Assembly: GCA_900552735.1 (NCBI GenBank)
Contig: USBA01000039.1
Span: forward strand, 1-12,290
Source of the DNA: an uncultured Collinsella sp.
GTDB lineage: Bacteria; Actinomycetota; Coriobacteriia; Coriobacteriales; Coriobacteriaceae
Length of the DNA: 12,290 nucleotides
Direction of reading: 5' to 3'
Shown: one piece after another, positions 5,834 to 12,290 of the stretch
Layout of the letters: each line of letters starts with the position of its first letter
How positions within the stretch are numbered: the stretch's first letter is position 1
Notes under the pieces: model-generated
Told to the model about the DNA's origin: nothing
Database searches by the model: none
The model's input: the letters and a program-made list of their open reading frames with translations, nothing else
Translations under genes and position numbers: made by a program

Positions 5834-6901
5834 CTATGCCTCGCACATGAGCTGCACAAGCTTTTGTTTGGTCACCTTGGCCTGCTCGTTAGCCATATTG
5901 CGTTCGTTTCTAAAGGCCGCATCTGCAACGCTCATCAGGTCGGTAACGGAAATCTCGCCAAGTCCCAGCTCCGCGAGCGTCGTCGGTAGGCCGACGCGCT
6001 GGCAAAACTCGAGCACTTGATCAAGCTCGGGCGCACGCTCCAGGCGCAGCTGCACCACCAAGCCAAATGCCGCGGCCTCACCATGCATGGCCTTGCACTC
6101 GGGCAGAATCGTCAGGCCATTGGCGATGGCATGGGCAAGCGCTAGGCCACCGCTCTCAAAGCCAACACCCGAGAGCAGAATATTGCACTCGATCAGGCGC
6201 TCAACCGCCGGCGATATACGGCCCTTTTTGAGATCGCGCTTGGCAGCGACGCCGCGCTCCATGAGTGTGTCATAGCAGGCACGAGCCGCAACCAAGGCCA
6301 AGTGCCCCGGCGCGCCACCGTGCTCGTTGGCGCCGTGCGCCGCGGCGCACGAACGCGCCTCGAAATACGTTGCCAGTGCGTCGCCCATGCCAGCGACCGT
6401 CATACGCAGCGGAGCCGCCGCAACCACGTTGGTATCTACCACGACCAGGTCTGGATTCTTCTCGAGCATCAGGTAGTGGTCGAACGACCCATCCTCGTGA
6501 TACAGCACCGAAATCGCGCTGCACGCACCGTCCATCGAAGCCGCCGTGGGGCATACGCACAACGGCAACTCGGCATAAAACGCAACGGCCTTGGCGATAT
6601 CGAGCATCTTGCCGCCGCCAATACCCACCACCATGTCGCAATACTCAGCCCGGGCTTCCTTAGCCATTTCAACAACGGCCTCTTCCGTACACGGACCGTT
6701 ATAGATCTTAAAGAATGGCTCGCTTAGATCTTCGTCCAGAAATCCATCGACGATCTGCCTGCACAGCCGATCCTCGGTGCCCTGGTCAAACAGGACATAG
6801 GCAGCGCAACCCAACCATGACAAATACCTGCCCTGACGCGAGAGCTCACCCGGCCCCTGAACATACCGACCGGGACCGCCATAAACCATGGGAAGCGCCA
6901 T
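5834..6901 (-). CDS. GldA-like iron/zinc-type (group III) alcohol dehydrogenase, diverged paralogue
   Basis: 355 aa cytoplasmic NAD-dependent dehydrogenase of the glycerol dehydrogenase family. The nucleotide loop is VVGIGGGKMLDIAKA (91-105). Metal ligands match GldA: Asp174 in GMGDALATYFEA, His257 in LAHAIANG, and His273 in MHGEAAAFG. It is collinear with the true GldA at 7015-8115 but differs near the active site: TDAP becomes MDGA (123-126), HAIHNG becomes HAIANG, YHGEKVAFG becomes MHGEAAAFG with one residue fewer between the two His, and the last helix ends about ten residues early. It therefore probably reduces or oxidises something other than glycerol, or does so poorly. A spaced AAAGGG precedes the ATG; Met5 is an alternative start. 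The terminator at 6967-7002 separates it from gldA, so it likely has its own promoter, although I could not identify one. Confidence 0.88.
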   Translation of the reverse strand: MALPMVYGGPGRYVQGPGELSRQGRYLSWLGCAAYVLFDQGTEDRLCRQIVDGFLDEDLSEPFFKIYNGPCTEEAVVEMAKEARAEYCDMVVGIGGGKMLDIAKAVAFYAELPLCVCPTAASMDGACSAISVLYHEDGSFDHYLMLEKNPDLVVVDTNVVAAAPLRMTVAGMGDALATYFEARSCAAAHGANEHGGAPGHLALVAARACYDTLMERGVAAKRDLKKGRISPAVERLIECNILLSGVGFESGGLALAHAIANGLTILPECKAMHGEAAAFGLVVQLRLERAPELDQVLEFCQRVGLPTTLAELGLGEISVTDLMSVADAAFRNERNMANEQAKVTKQKLVQLMCEA

Positions 6902-6931
6902 ACGAGAATCCGCCCTTTCATCAACAACAAT

Positions 6932-6962
6932 TGGTGCAAAGCAACCTGACCCCTTTGCACCA
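6932..6962. repeat. Palindromic element TGGTGCAAAG...CTTTGCACCA
   Basis: A perfect 10 bp inverted repeat (6932-6941 and 6953-6962) surrounds an 11 nt loop that reads GGGTCAGGTTG on the minus strand. It lies just past the gldA terminator and 31 nt upstream of the next start codon. The GGTGCAAAGGGGTCAGG pattern resembles short mobile REP-like palindromes linked to Y1/RAYT transposases in other bacteria (from memory, not checked). It could instead be an operator or leader hairpin. Confidence 0.6.
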
Positions 6963-6966
6963 TAGC

Positions 6967-7002
6967 AAAAAGGGGCAAAGCCATCTGCTGGCTTTGCCCC
7001 TT
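6967..7002 (-). terminator. Intrinsic terminator of gldA
   Basis: On the minus strand GGGGCAAAGCC, a 7 nt loop and GGCTTTGCCCC form a perfect 11 bp stem (plus strand 6972-6982 and 6990-7000), followed by five U (complement of 6967-6971). It begins about 15 nt after the gldA stop codon. Confidence 0.92.
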
Positions 7003-7014
7003 CCTTAGCTTGAT

Positions 7015-8115
7015 TTACTCATCCATGAGATAGTAGTGGCCCAGCGCGTCGGCACCCAGGATGGCGTTTGCGACCATCTCGGGCGTCACCTCAAACGGCA
7101 TGTTGCACATGGTGTCCTCGGGCGCGCACGCGGCCTCGGCAACAATCATGGCCTGCTCGCGCGTAACCTCGGCAACGCCCAGCTCCTTCATCGTGACCGG
7201 CAGGCCCAGCTCAATGCAGAAGCCCAAGACTTCCTCGAGCTTCTCGGTCGGGGCATCCTCAAGTACCAGCTGGACGATGGTGCCAAAGGCGACCTTCTCG
7301 CCGTGATACATGCCATGGCACTCGGGCAGCATCGTCAGGCCATTGTGGATGGCATGAGCAGCAGCAAGGCCCGAGCTCTCAAAGCCAATGCCGGAAAGCA
7401 GCGTATTGGCCTCGATGATATGCTCAACGGCAGGCGTGAGCGCACCCTTCTCCAGCGCGACCTTGGCCTTGACGCCATCGGCCATAAGCGTCTCGTAGCA
7501 GAGCTTGGCGAGCGCCAGGCCGGCCATTCCGCCCTTGCCGCCGGCGCAAGTGCCACCGTCGGCATCGTGCGTCGCCTGGGCCTCAAAGTAGGTTGCGAGC
7601 GCATCGCCCATACCGGAAACCGTCAGGCGCACCGGGCTCGCCGCGATAACCGTCGTATCCATCAGGACAATGTTGGGGTTTGCCTTCAGGAAGAGGTACT
7701 TGTCGAACTGGCCGTCATCGGTATAGAGCACCGAAAGCGCCGAGCACGGGGCATCGGTCGAAGCAATGGTGGGGCAAATGATAACCGGGGACTCCAGGTA
7801 ATAGGCGACGGCCTTCGCGGTGTCGAGGATCTTGCCGCCACCGACGCCGACGATGATGTCGCAACCGTTGTCACGGGCGAGCGCAACCAGGCGATCGACC
7901 TCGCCCTTGGAGCACTCGCCGTTAAAGTCCTCAAACAGCAGCTCGGCCTTGGCCTCGGCAAAGCCGCCCTCGATCTTGGCACCGACGCGCTTCTTGCCCG
8001 AAGGCGTCACGATGACGAGGGCCTTAGCGCCGAGCGGCTCAACGTAAGAGCCGAGCTTGGCGAGCTCGTCCGGACCCTGGATGTACTTGCTGGGGCTATT
8101 GAAAATTGCAGCCAT
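7015..8115 (-). CDS. gldA: Glycerol dehydrogenase
   Basis: Cytoplasmic enzyme that interconverts glycerol and dihydroxyacetone with NAD(H) (EC 1.1.1.6 family). 366 aa, normal length. Seen: IIVGVGGGKILDTAKA (87-102) for nucleotide binding; TIASTDAPCSALSVLYTDDG (116-135), the conserved substrate/nucleotide segment; and metal ligands Asp171 (SGMGDALATYFEA), His254 (AAAHAIHNGL) and His271 (MYHGEKVAFG). The C-terminus AACAPEDTMCNMPFEVTPEM is typical of GldA. The start ATG at 8113-8115 is preceded only by a weak GAATGGGA. Only 31 nt lie between this ATG and the end of the hairpin of the upstream terminator, so expression may depend on read-through or on a promoter hidden in the terminator region. 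It has its own terminator. No dihydroxyacetone kinase is in the window. Confidence 0.95.
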   Translation of the reverse strand: MAAIFNSPSKYIQGPDELAKLGSYVEPLGAKALVIVTPSGKKRVGAKIEGGFAEAKAELLFEDFNGECSKGEVDRLVALARDNGCDIIVGVGGGKILDTAKAVAYYLESPVIICPTIASTDAPCSALSVLYTDDGQFDKYLFLKANPNIVLMDTTVIAASPVRLTVSGMGDALATYFEAQATHDADGGTCAGGKGGMAGLALAKLCYETLMADGVKAKVALEKGALTPAVEHIIEANTLLSGIGFESSGLAAAHAIHNGLTMLPECHGMYHGEKVAFGTIVQLVLEDAPTEKLEEVLGFCIELGLPVTMKELGVAEVTREQAMIVAEAACAPEDTMCNMPFEVTPEMVANAILGADALGHYYLMDE

Positions 8116-8130
8116 AACTATCCCATTCTC

Positions 8131-8176
8131 TAAAAGAAAAAAGAAAGGGGCTCCGTACGGATACGTGCGGAGCCCC
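8131..8176 (-). terminator. Intrinsic terminator of the 8199-9422 dehydrogenase gene
   Basis: On the minus strand GGGGCTCCGCACG, a 4 nt loop and CGTACGGAGCCCC form a 13-position stem with one mismatch (plus strand 8147-8159 and 8164-8176), followed by a long U-rich tract (complement of 8131-8146). It starts 22 nt after the stop codon. Confidence 0.93.
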
Positions 8177-8198
8177 TCGTTACGATAACAAGAGTCGA

Positions 8199-9422
8199 TT
8201 AGAAATCGATGTCGGTGTCGTAGTAGCAGGCCTTGAGGATCTTCTCGAAGTCGGCAGCCTTGGTCTCACGCGGGTTCTCCGGCGTGCAGGCGTCCTGCTC
8301 GGCGTTCGCGGCGATCTCGGGCAGCTTGGCGAGGAACTCCTCCTCGGAAACCATCTGCGGGTTCTCGGCGTCGACCTTCACGCCACCATTCGCGTAATCC
8401 TTGATGGACTGCGGAATGTTGAGCTGGTCGTTGAGGTCGCGAATCTTCTGGACGAGCGCAGCGATGAGCTCCTCGTTGGTCTCGCCGGGAAGGTGCAGGA
8501 TCTCCTTGGCCACGTAAGCATAACGCTCGGCAGCACGCGGGTCCTTGGAGTTCCACTGGATGACCTTGCCCAGGTACATGGCGTTAGCAGCACCGTGGAT
8601 GATGTGACCGTTCTCGAAGGCAGCACCGGTCTTGTGAGCCATGGAGTGAACGATGCCCAGCAGGCCCGAGGAGAAGGCGATACCGGCGATGCACTGAGCC
8701 TCGTGCATGTGCTGACGGGCCTCATGGTCGCCAGCATAGGACTTGGGCAGCCACTCGACGATCTCGCGGATGCCGTGCAGAGCGTTGGCGTCGGTGAACA
8801 TAGAGGCGCAGGTGGAAACGTAGGCCTCCATGCAGTGGGTCAGAGCGTCCATGCCGGTGTGAGCGCACAGCTTGGCGGGCATGGTGTAGGTGAGCTCGGG
8901 GTCGACGATGGCGACATCAGGGGTGATGTTGAAGTCGGCCAGCGGGTACTTGATGCCCTTGGCGTAGTCGGTGATGACGGAGAAGGCAGTGACCTCGGTA
9001 GCGGTACCGGAGGTAGAGGAGATGGCGCAGAAGTGAGCCTTCTGACGCAGCTCGGGGAAGCTGAACGGCTGGATGATGTTATCGAAGGACTCCTCGGGAT
9101 ACTCGTAGAAGACCCACATGGCCTTAGCGGCATCGATGGGCGAGCCGCCGCCGATGGCGATAATCCAGTCGGGCTCGAACTCGCGCATGGCCTCGGCGCC
9201 CTTCATGACCGTCTCGATGGACGGATCGGACTCGACGCCCTCGAACAGCTTGACCTCGAAACCGCCTTCCTTAAGGTCGGCCTCAACGTCCTGCAGGAAC
9301 CCGCCGCGGCGCATAGAGCTGCCGCCAGAAACGATGATGGCCTTCTTGCCCTTGAGGTTCTTCACCTCGTGGCGAGCGCCCTCACCAAAGTACAGATCGC
9401 GAGGATTGGTAAAACGTCCCAT
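8199..9422 (-). CDS. Stand-alone iron-containing alcohol dehydrogenase (AdhE C-domain type)
   Basis: 407 aa cytoplasmic Fe-ADH that would reduce aldehydes to alcohols with NAD(P)H during fermentation. Seen: an N-terminal domain with IIVSGGSSMRRGG (29-41), the nucleotide motif AIGGGSPIDAAKAMW (89-103), and SSTSGTATEVTAFSVITD (135-152). Likely metal ligands are Asp192 and His196 (GMDALTH), His259 (HSMAH) and a His at 273 or 276. HSMAH and HGAAN are three residues further apart than in FucO/AdhE because of GHIIHGAAN, so which His binds metal needs checking. No aldehyde dehydrogenase domain is fused, unlike AdhE. Start chosen at the ATG with AGGAGG 6 nt upstream; the in-frame ATG at 9527 would add 35 unconserved residues. 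The substrate could be ethanol, butanol, propanediol or hydroxybutyrate; sequence alone does not decide. Confidence 0.92.
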   Translation of the reverse strand: MGRFTNPRDLYFGEGARHEVKNLKGKKAIIVSGGSSMRRGGFLQDVEADLKEGGFEVKLFEGVESDPSIETVMKGAEAMREFEPDWIIAIGGGSPIDAAKAMWVFYEYPEESFDNIIQPFSFPELRQKAHFCAISSTSGTATEVTAFSVITDYAKGIKYPLADFNITPDVAIVDPELTYTMPAKLCAHTGMDALTHCMEAYVSTCASMFTDANALHGIREIVEWLPKSYAGDHEARQHMHEAQCIAGIAFSSGLLGIVHSMAHKTGAAFENGHIIHGAANAMYLGKVIQWNSKDPRAAERYAYVAKEILHLPGETNEELIAALVQKIRDLNDQLNIPQSIKDYANGGVKVDAENPQMVSEEEFLAKLPEIAANAEQDACTPENPRETKAADFEKILKACYYDTDIDF

Positions 9423-9458
9423 ACTGTGCCTCCTAAACAAGCCCCTCTTAGACTTGCG

Positions 9459-9489
9459 TATATAACGGAGCACCCAATTGGCTCCGTTA
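9459..9489 (-). promoter_or_regulatory. Palindrome and candidate promoter upstream of the iron alcohol dehydrogenase
   Basis: TAACGGAGC (9463-9471) and GCTCCGTTA (9481-9489) form a perfect 9 bp inverted repeat with a 9 nt centre, about 40-67 nt before the start codon. Its proximal arm merges into TTATAT on the minus strand, a possible -10 hexamer, while the -35 is weak. The position between -35 and -10 suggests an operator for an unknown regulator; a leader hairpin is the alternative. It does not match the Rex redox-sensor consensus as I know it. Confidence 0.45.
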
Positions 9490-9922
9490 GGACCGGTTTG
9501 CGCGTTGCCGGCGATGACAATGCGCAATGTCTAAACGTCTCAACGCTCAGATAAACACTATTCTACCGTTCTGGTTGGTCAGTTATTCACCTAAAGCCGA
9601 CAATGATGAAACGTTTTTTCTATCCCTGAAGACCCTTGTGGGGCATTCATACTCCCAAGCTGGGCAAACGTTTTATCAAGGTTGACCACATATCCCGGGC
9701 AGGACTGTGTCCCTCCAAAATGCGCCCCGTTCGCCGCCAAAAATCGACCGTTTGCGGCACCGTGATACCACTCAGTCGTCCAAGGTGCCGACATTTGTGC
9801 GACATCCGTCTTCGTGGTGCAAAGGTGCATGTCCAAGTGCGGCACCCCCGGTGTGCCACATGCGGGTAAACTAGAACCTTATATAGAGACATTTGAACCC
9901 TAACCGCAGCAAAGGAGGCCCC
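9490..9922. other. Long intergenic region between divergent genes, no convincing gene
   Basis: No coding sequence with a ribosome binding site or recognisable protein is seen. The region includes a direct repeat AAACGTTTTTTC (9609-9620) and AAACGTTTTATC (9666-9677), each containing the 8 bp palindrome AAACGTTT, and TATCCC at 9621 and 9691. There is an inverted TTGCGC (9498-9503) / GCGCAA (9522-9527), and a GTGC-rich stretch at about 9780-9865. A 84-codon minus-strand frame (9591-9845) opens only with GTG and lacks a Shine-Dalgarno sequence. TATATA at 9880-9885 could be the -10 of the downstream cluster. The block at 9590-9870 could be a dispersed intergenic repeat. Confidence 0.5.
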
Positions 9923-10999
9923 ATGGCATTCGATCCCATTCAAGAGGATTGCCATCGCCTCGTTCTTGAGGCCTTGCGCCGCGACAATATCCCGCTCACC
10001 GACGGTGCCGCCGTAGAGCGTCTGATGGAACAATTCACCCGCAACCCCGCGCCGCTCATCGTGCACGACCGCGACCGCGCCGGGCACCTCATTGCCAAGG
10101 TGGTCGAGGCTGTCGACTACCGCATTCCCTTTATCCCTGACGATACCCAGGCAGAGCAAGAAGAGGCCGCTGCCGAGAACATGCTTCGCGAGGCAGCCGC
10201 GCTCGACCCCACCAACTGGGATGCCCAGCGCATGCTGACCGCCCTCACCGCCAACTCCAACGAGGAGTACGTACAGTACTTGGTATCCAAGCGCGATGAA
10301 GTCGAGCACGACCTAGCGCTCAAAATCGCCTCGGCGCAGGACCCCTACGAGCGCGAGGCAGCAGGCGACCTTACGCGCCGCCCCTATCTGCGCTGGCTTG
10401 CCGCCTTGGCATCGCGCGCCCTCATTAGCGGCCGCTATCGCATGTCGCTCGAAGCCGCGAATCGCAGCTTGGACTTTGCGCCCAACGACCCCGCTGGTGT
10501 CCGCCACACCGCGATGCTCGCCATGGCAAAGCTCGAATACCCCGCCGAGGAGCTCAAGCGCTTTCGCTCCGCACACTCCGTGCCGTACCTCGCGAATACC
10601 CCACTGCGCCGTCGTCCCAAGGATGCGGAGCGTGACTTGGACCCGTGGACGCTCATCGCGCTGATGAGCGCTGCCTGGCGCGAGCTGGACTACGAAGGCG
10701 CCGAGCACTACTTGCGCATCCTTGCGCGCTCGTGCCCGCACGCAGCCGAGGCGCTCTACTTCCAAACCGAGTTTCCCGATGGCGTCTATGCCCGCGTCAA
10801 CGTGGGCGTGGGCTCCACCGACGAGCTCGTCCTTGCACTCTCCGAGGCGACGCCGGTACTGCAGGAGGGCCTGGGCGCGCCCGACAACGCCAGCTTTGCC
10901 GCCTGGGTCGCCACCAACGACATCGTGCGCTCCCAGATCGACGAGCGCATCCTGCGGGCGGCCGAGCAGGGCTTGCCGTTTAAGGGAGGAGACCTCTAA
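9923..10999 (+). CDS. TPR/ST7-like helical-repeat protein of unknown function (first of a pair)
   Basis: 358 aa, no signal peptide or membrane segment, so cytoplasmic. It is mostly amphipathic helices. TPR-like helix pairs are seen at about 82-125 (AALDPTNWDAQRMLTAL) and 152-212. The segment from RPYLRWLAALASRALISGRY (153-172) to SLDFAPNDPAGVRH (182-195) resembles the RPYMRAR...GR...LNPND-GVR signature of ST7-like tetratricopeptide proteins (recognised from memory). Another pair lies at about 240-275. Start chosen at the ATG after AAAGGAGG with a 4 nt gap, a near-perfect ribosome binding site; the in-frame ATG at 9893 has none. The stop codon overlaps the next start (TAATG), implying translational coupling and joint function with the following protein. 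Such repeats bind partner proteins; no enzymatic motif is visible. Confidence 0.8.
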   Translation: MAFDPIQEDCHRLVLEALRRDNIPLTDGAAVERLMEQFTRNPAPLIVHDRDRAGHLIAKVVEAVDYRIPFIPDDTQAEQEEAAAENMLREAAALDPTNWDAQRMLTALTANSNEEYVQYLVSKRDEVEHDLALKIASAQDPYEREAAGDLTRRPYLRWLAALASRALISGRYRMSLEAANRSLDFAPNDPAGVRHTAMLAMAKLEYPAEELKRFRSAHSVPYLANTPLRRRPKDAERDLDPWTLIALMSAAWRELDYEGAEHYLRILARSCPHAAEALYFQTEFPDGVYARVNVGVGSTDELVLALSEATPVLQEGLGAPDNASFAAWVATNDIVRSQIDERILRAAEQGLPFKGGDL

Positions 11000-12042
11000 T
11001 GGATCCGAGCGTCTACATCCCCGCCTACCTGGAGCGCGCCTACGTTGCGTCGCACCCCGAACTCACCGATGCAGCACGCGAGCTTGTCCATAACGACGTG
11101 AGCGTCAACCCTCATAAGTATGCGCAGACCGAGCATGCCCAAGCGCTGCTGTCCTATGCCGGCGTCCACCGCCACTTGCTCGACGAACTCCATCGCATCG
11201 AGGACATGGGCAGCGACGAGGAGTTTGAGCAGACGCGCAACCGCCTGTTCGACGACATGCGCGACGAGCTGCTCAAGATTGTTCGTGTCGATGCGCTGGC
11301 CGTCGATGCCCAGTTGCTCGCCATCATCCTGGCGGACACGCCCGTCGATGCCTGCCTGGGCGATCTGATGAAGCTCGAGGCGAGCACGGCCGACTACCTG
11401 CAACAGAGCGTGCCCGGGTTTGATATGGAGGCCCCGCACTACTGGGCCAACAAGGTTTTGACGGACGGCGTGACGGCGGCCTATCTCACCGCAAGCGAGC
11501 CGGCGCTTATCGGGTGGCTCCACACGCTCGAGGCCATCTCGCAGCTGTGCATGGCGAGCGCTCGCTACCGTGCTGCCGCCAACTACGCCCGCCGCGTCCT
11601 TAAGGCGGAAGGCTATCCCACCCGAGCTGCAGGCACCGTGCTACTCGCCCTCGCTCGCCTAGAAGACGAGGACGGCTTTTTTGCCCTGGCCCACCAGCTC
11701 GAGGAGCAGATGGGGGCCGATGCCCTCGAGGACTCCCCCTGGTACCTGCTCGCCCGCACGATCCTGCTGTTCAAAACGAACAAGATGCGCCCGGCGACAC
11801 GCGCGCTGCGTGAGTTTGCCAACCGCTGCGAGGGCGGCGCGTTCTTTTTGCTGAACCCCATGTATCAGACGCCGTACCTTCCCTGCCGGCCCGAACCGCA
11901 CGACCCCTGGGACCTTTCGCATCAGGCAGTTTGGGAGGCCGACGGCATCATCTCGGATACTCCCGACTTTGCCCCCTGGGCCAACGCTTGCGAAGACGTA
12001 TCGCAGCTTGCCCAGGAATTTGCGCGCCGTTACGGCTTTTAA
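10999..12042 (+). CDS. Helical-repeat protein, probable diverged paralogue of the preceding gene
   Basis: 347 aa, cytoplasmic, unknown function. The start overlaps the previous stop (TAATG) and has GGGAGGAG just upstream. It aligns collinearly with its neighbour by eye. LEAISQLCMASARYRAAANYARRVLKAEG (177-205) corresponds to LASRALISGRYRMSLEAANRSLDFAPN (162-188), and AGTVLLALARLE (211-222) to RHTAMLAMAKLE (194-205). SPWYLLARTILL...LREFANRC (246-277) corresponds to DPWTLIALMSAA...LRILARSC (240-271), and TPDFAPW (321-327) to NASFAAW (322-328). The clear TPR/ST7 signature of the first protein has decayed here (no NPND motif). This suggests tandem duplication followed by specialisation, perhaps into a heterodimer. 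A 45 nt gap without terminator leads to murT, so co-transcription with cell-wall amidation genes is plausible. Confidence 0.75.
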   Translation: MDPSVYIPAYLERAYVASHPELTDAARELVHNDVSVNPHKYAQTEHAQALLSYAGVHRHLLDELHRIEDMGSDEEFEQTRNRLFDDMRDELLKIVRVDALAVDAQLLAIILADTPVDACLGDLMKLEASTADYLQQSVPGFDMEAPHYWANKVLTDGVTAAYLTASEPALIGWLHTLEAISQLCMASARYRAAANYARRVLKAEGYPTRAAGTVLLALARLEDEDGFFALAHQLEEQMGADALEDSPWYLLARTILLFKTNKMRPATRALREFANRCEGGAFFLLNPMYQTPYLPCRPEPHDPWDLSHQAVWEADGIISDTPDFAPWANACEDVSQLAQEFARRYGF

Positions 12043-12087
12043 CGGCACAAACGTCACGACCATGTCATTCACGTTAGGAACGGCTTC

Positions 12088-12290
12088 ATGAACTTCCGCT
12101 CATCTCTCGCCTGCACCTCGAGCGATATCGCCCGCTGGGGACTGCGCTCTGTCCTCAAACGCCAGGGTGGCGTGCTTCCCGGCCGCATCGCCATGAAGAT
12201 CGACCCCGAGCTGCTAAGCGACCTCGCGAGCCTGGTCGACCGCAGCGTGGTGATCACCGGTACTAATGGCAAGACCACCACCTCCAACCT
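12088..12290 (+). CDS. murT: MurT, Mur ligase-like subunit of lipid II isoglutaminyl synthase, N-terminal part (runs off the right edge)
   Basis: First 67 codons of a Mur ligase-family protein. The arrangement of an N-terminal WGLRSVLKRQGGVLPGRIAM (17-36), KIDPELLSDLA and the ATP-binding loop VVITGTNGKTTTSN (54-67) is characteristic of MurT rather than MurC-F, which have longer UDP-binding N-terminal domains. MurT, with the glutamine amidotransferase GatD, amidates the D-glutamate of the lipid II stem peptide on the inner face of the membrane, using ATP. gatD would be expected directly downstream, outside this window. AGGAA about 8 nt upstream is the ribosome binding site. The zinc-ribbon and C-terminal domain cannot be seen here. 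Confidence 0.85.
   Translation, partial: MNFRSSLACTSSDIARWGLRSVLKRQGGVLPGRIAMKIDPELLSDLASLVDRSVVITGTNGKTTTSN

Noticed and set aside
7036..8133. 365-codon open frame opposite gldA, with similar long frames at 4786-5775 and 8493-9554
   Set aside because: All mirror confidently assigned genes, lack recognisable domains and arise from codon bias on the opposite strand.
9423..9527. N-terminal extension of the iron alcohol dehydrogenase
   Set aside because: The 35 added residues are basic and not family-like, and they would run over the palindrome and an AGGAGG site placed exactly for the ATG at 9420-9422.
9591..9845. 84-codon minus-strand frame in the large gap
   Set aside because: Starts only with GTG, has no Shine-Dalgarno sequence and no recognisable domain. 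It may be part of an intergenic repeat rather than a gene.
9647..10309. 220-codon minus-strand frame across the gap and the start of the TPR gene
   Set aside because: More than half is antisense to the confidently started gene at 9923, and it has no ribosome binding site or protein features.
1..12290. CRISPR array, tRNA/rRNA, insertion sequence or prophage
   Set aside because: No regularly spaced repeats, cloverleaf-like sequence, transposase, integrase or phage structural motif was found in the window on either strand.

Overview
The window (about 60% GC, dense short-gap gene clusters, strong AGGAGG-type ribosome binding sites) looks like the chromosome of a gut actinobacterium of the class Coriobacteriia, most likely Collinsella or a close relative. 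This is an inference from composition, gene style and content (PTS sugar uptake, group III alcohol dehydrogenases, multi-cluster ferredoxin protein, MurT); no rRNA or other marker is present to prove it.

Positions 1-4378 hold a sugar-use locus. On the minus strand are an alpha-glucoside PTS EIICB permease and, 156 nt downstream, a family 4 phospho-alpha-glucosidase cut by the window edge. Diverging from them on the plus strand are a zinc-dependent polyol/alcohol dehydrogenase and a GntR/HutC repressor, closed by a strong terminator. The shared intergenic region carries repeated CTTGTCTA-type palindromes that overlap a candidate promoter on each side, so the GntR protein probably controls both arms. 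Import with phosphorylation, NAD-dependent cleavage and a polyol dehydrogenase together suggest use of an alpha-glucoside, possibly one with a sugar-alcohol aglycone.

Positions 4379-9422 are all minus strand and redox themed: a stand-alone iron-type alcohol dehydrogenase of the AdhE C-domain kind (8199-9422), a glycerol dehydrogenase GldA (7015-8115), a diverged GldA paralogue with changes around the active site (5834-6901) and a cytoplasmic protein with four predicted [4Fe-4S] clusters around a cysteine-bearing central domain (4429-5682). Intrinsic terminators separate the first three genes, so they are neighbours rather than one simple operon. Together they suggest NAD(H) recycling with glycerol/dihydroxyacetone and aldehydes during fermentation.

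Positions 9423-9922 are a 500 nt gap between divergent genes, with a palindrome near the dehydrogenase promoter and a non-coding stretch with short repeats. Positions 9923-12290 are a plus-strand cluster: two adjacent TPR/ST7-like helical-repeat proteins of unknown function that look like diverged tandem duplicates, followed 45 nt later by the start of murT, part of the lipid II amidation enzyme MurT/GatD. No tRNA, rRNA, CRISPR array, transposase or phage gene was seen.
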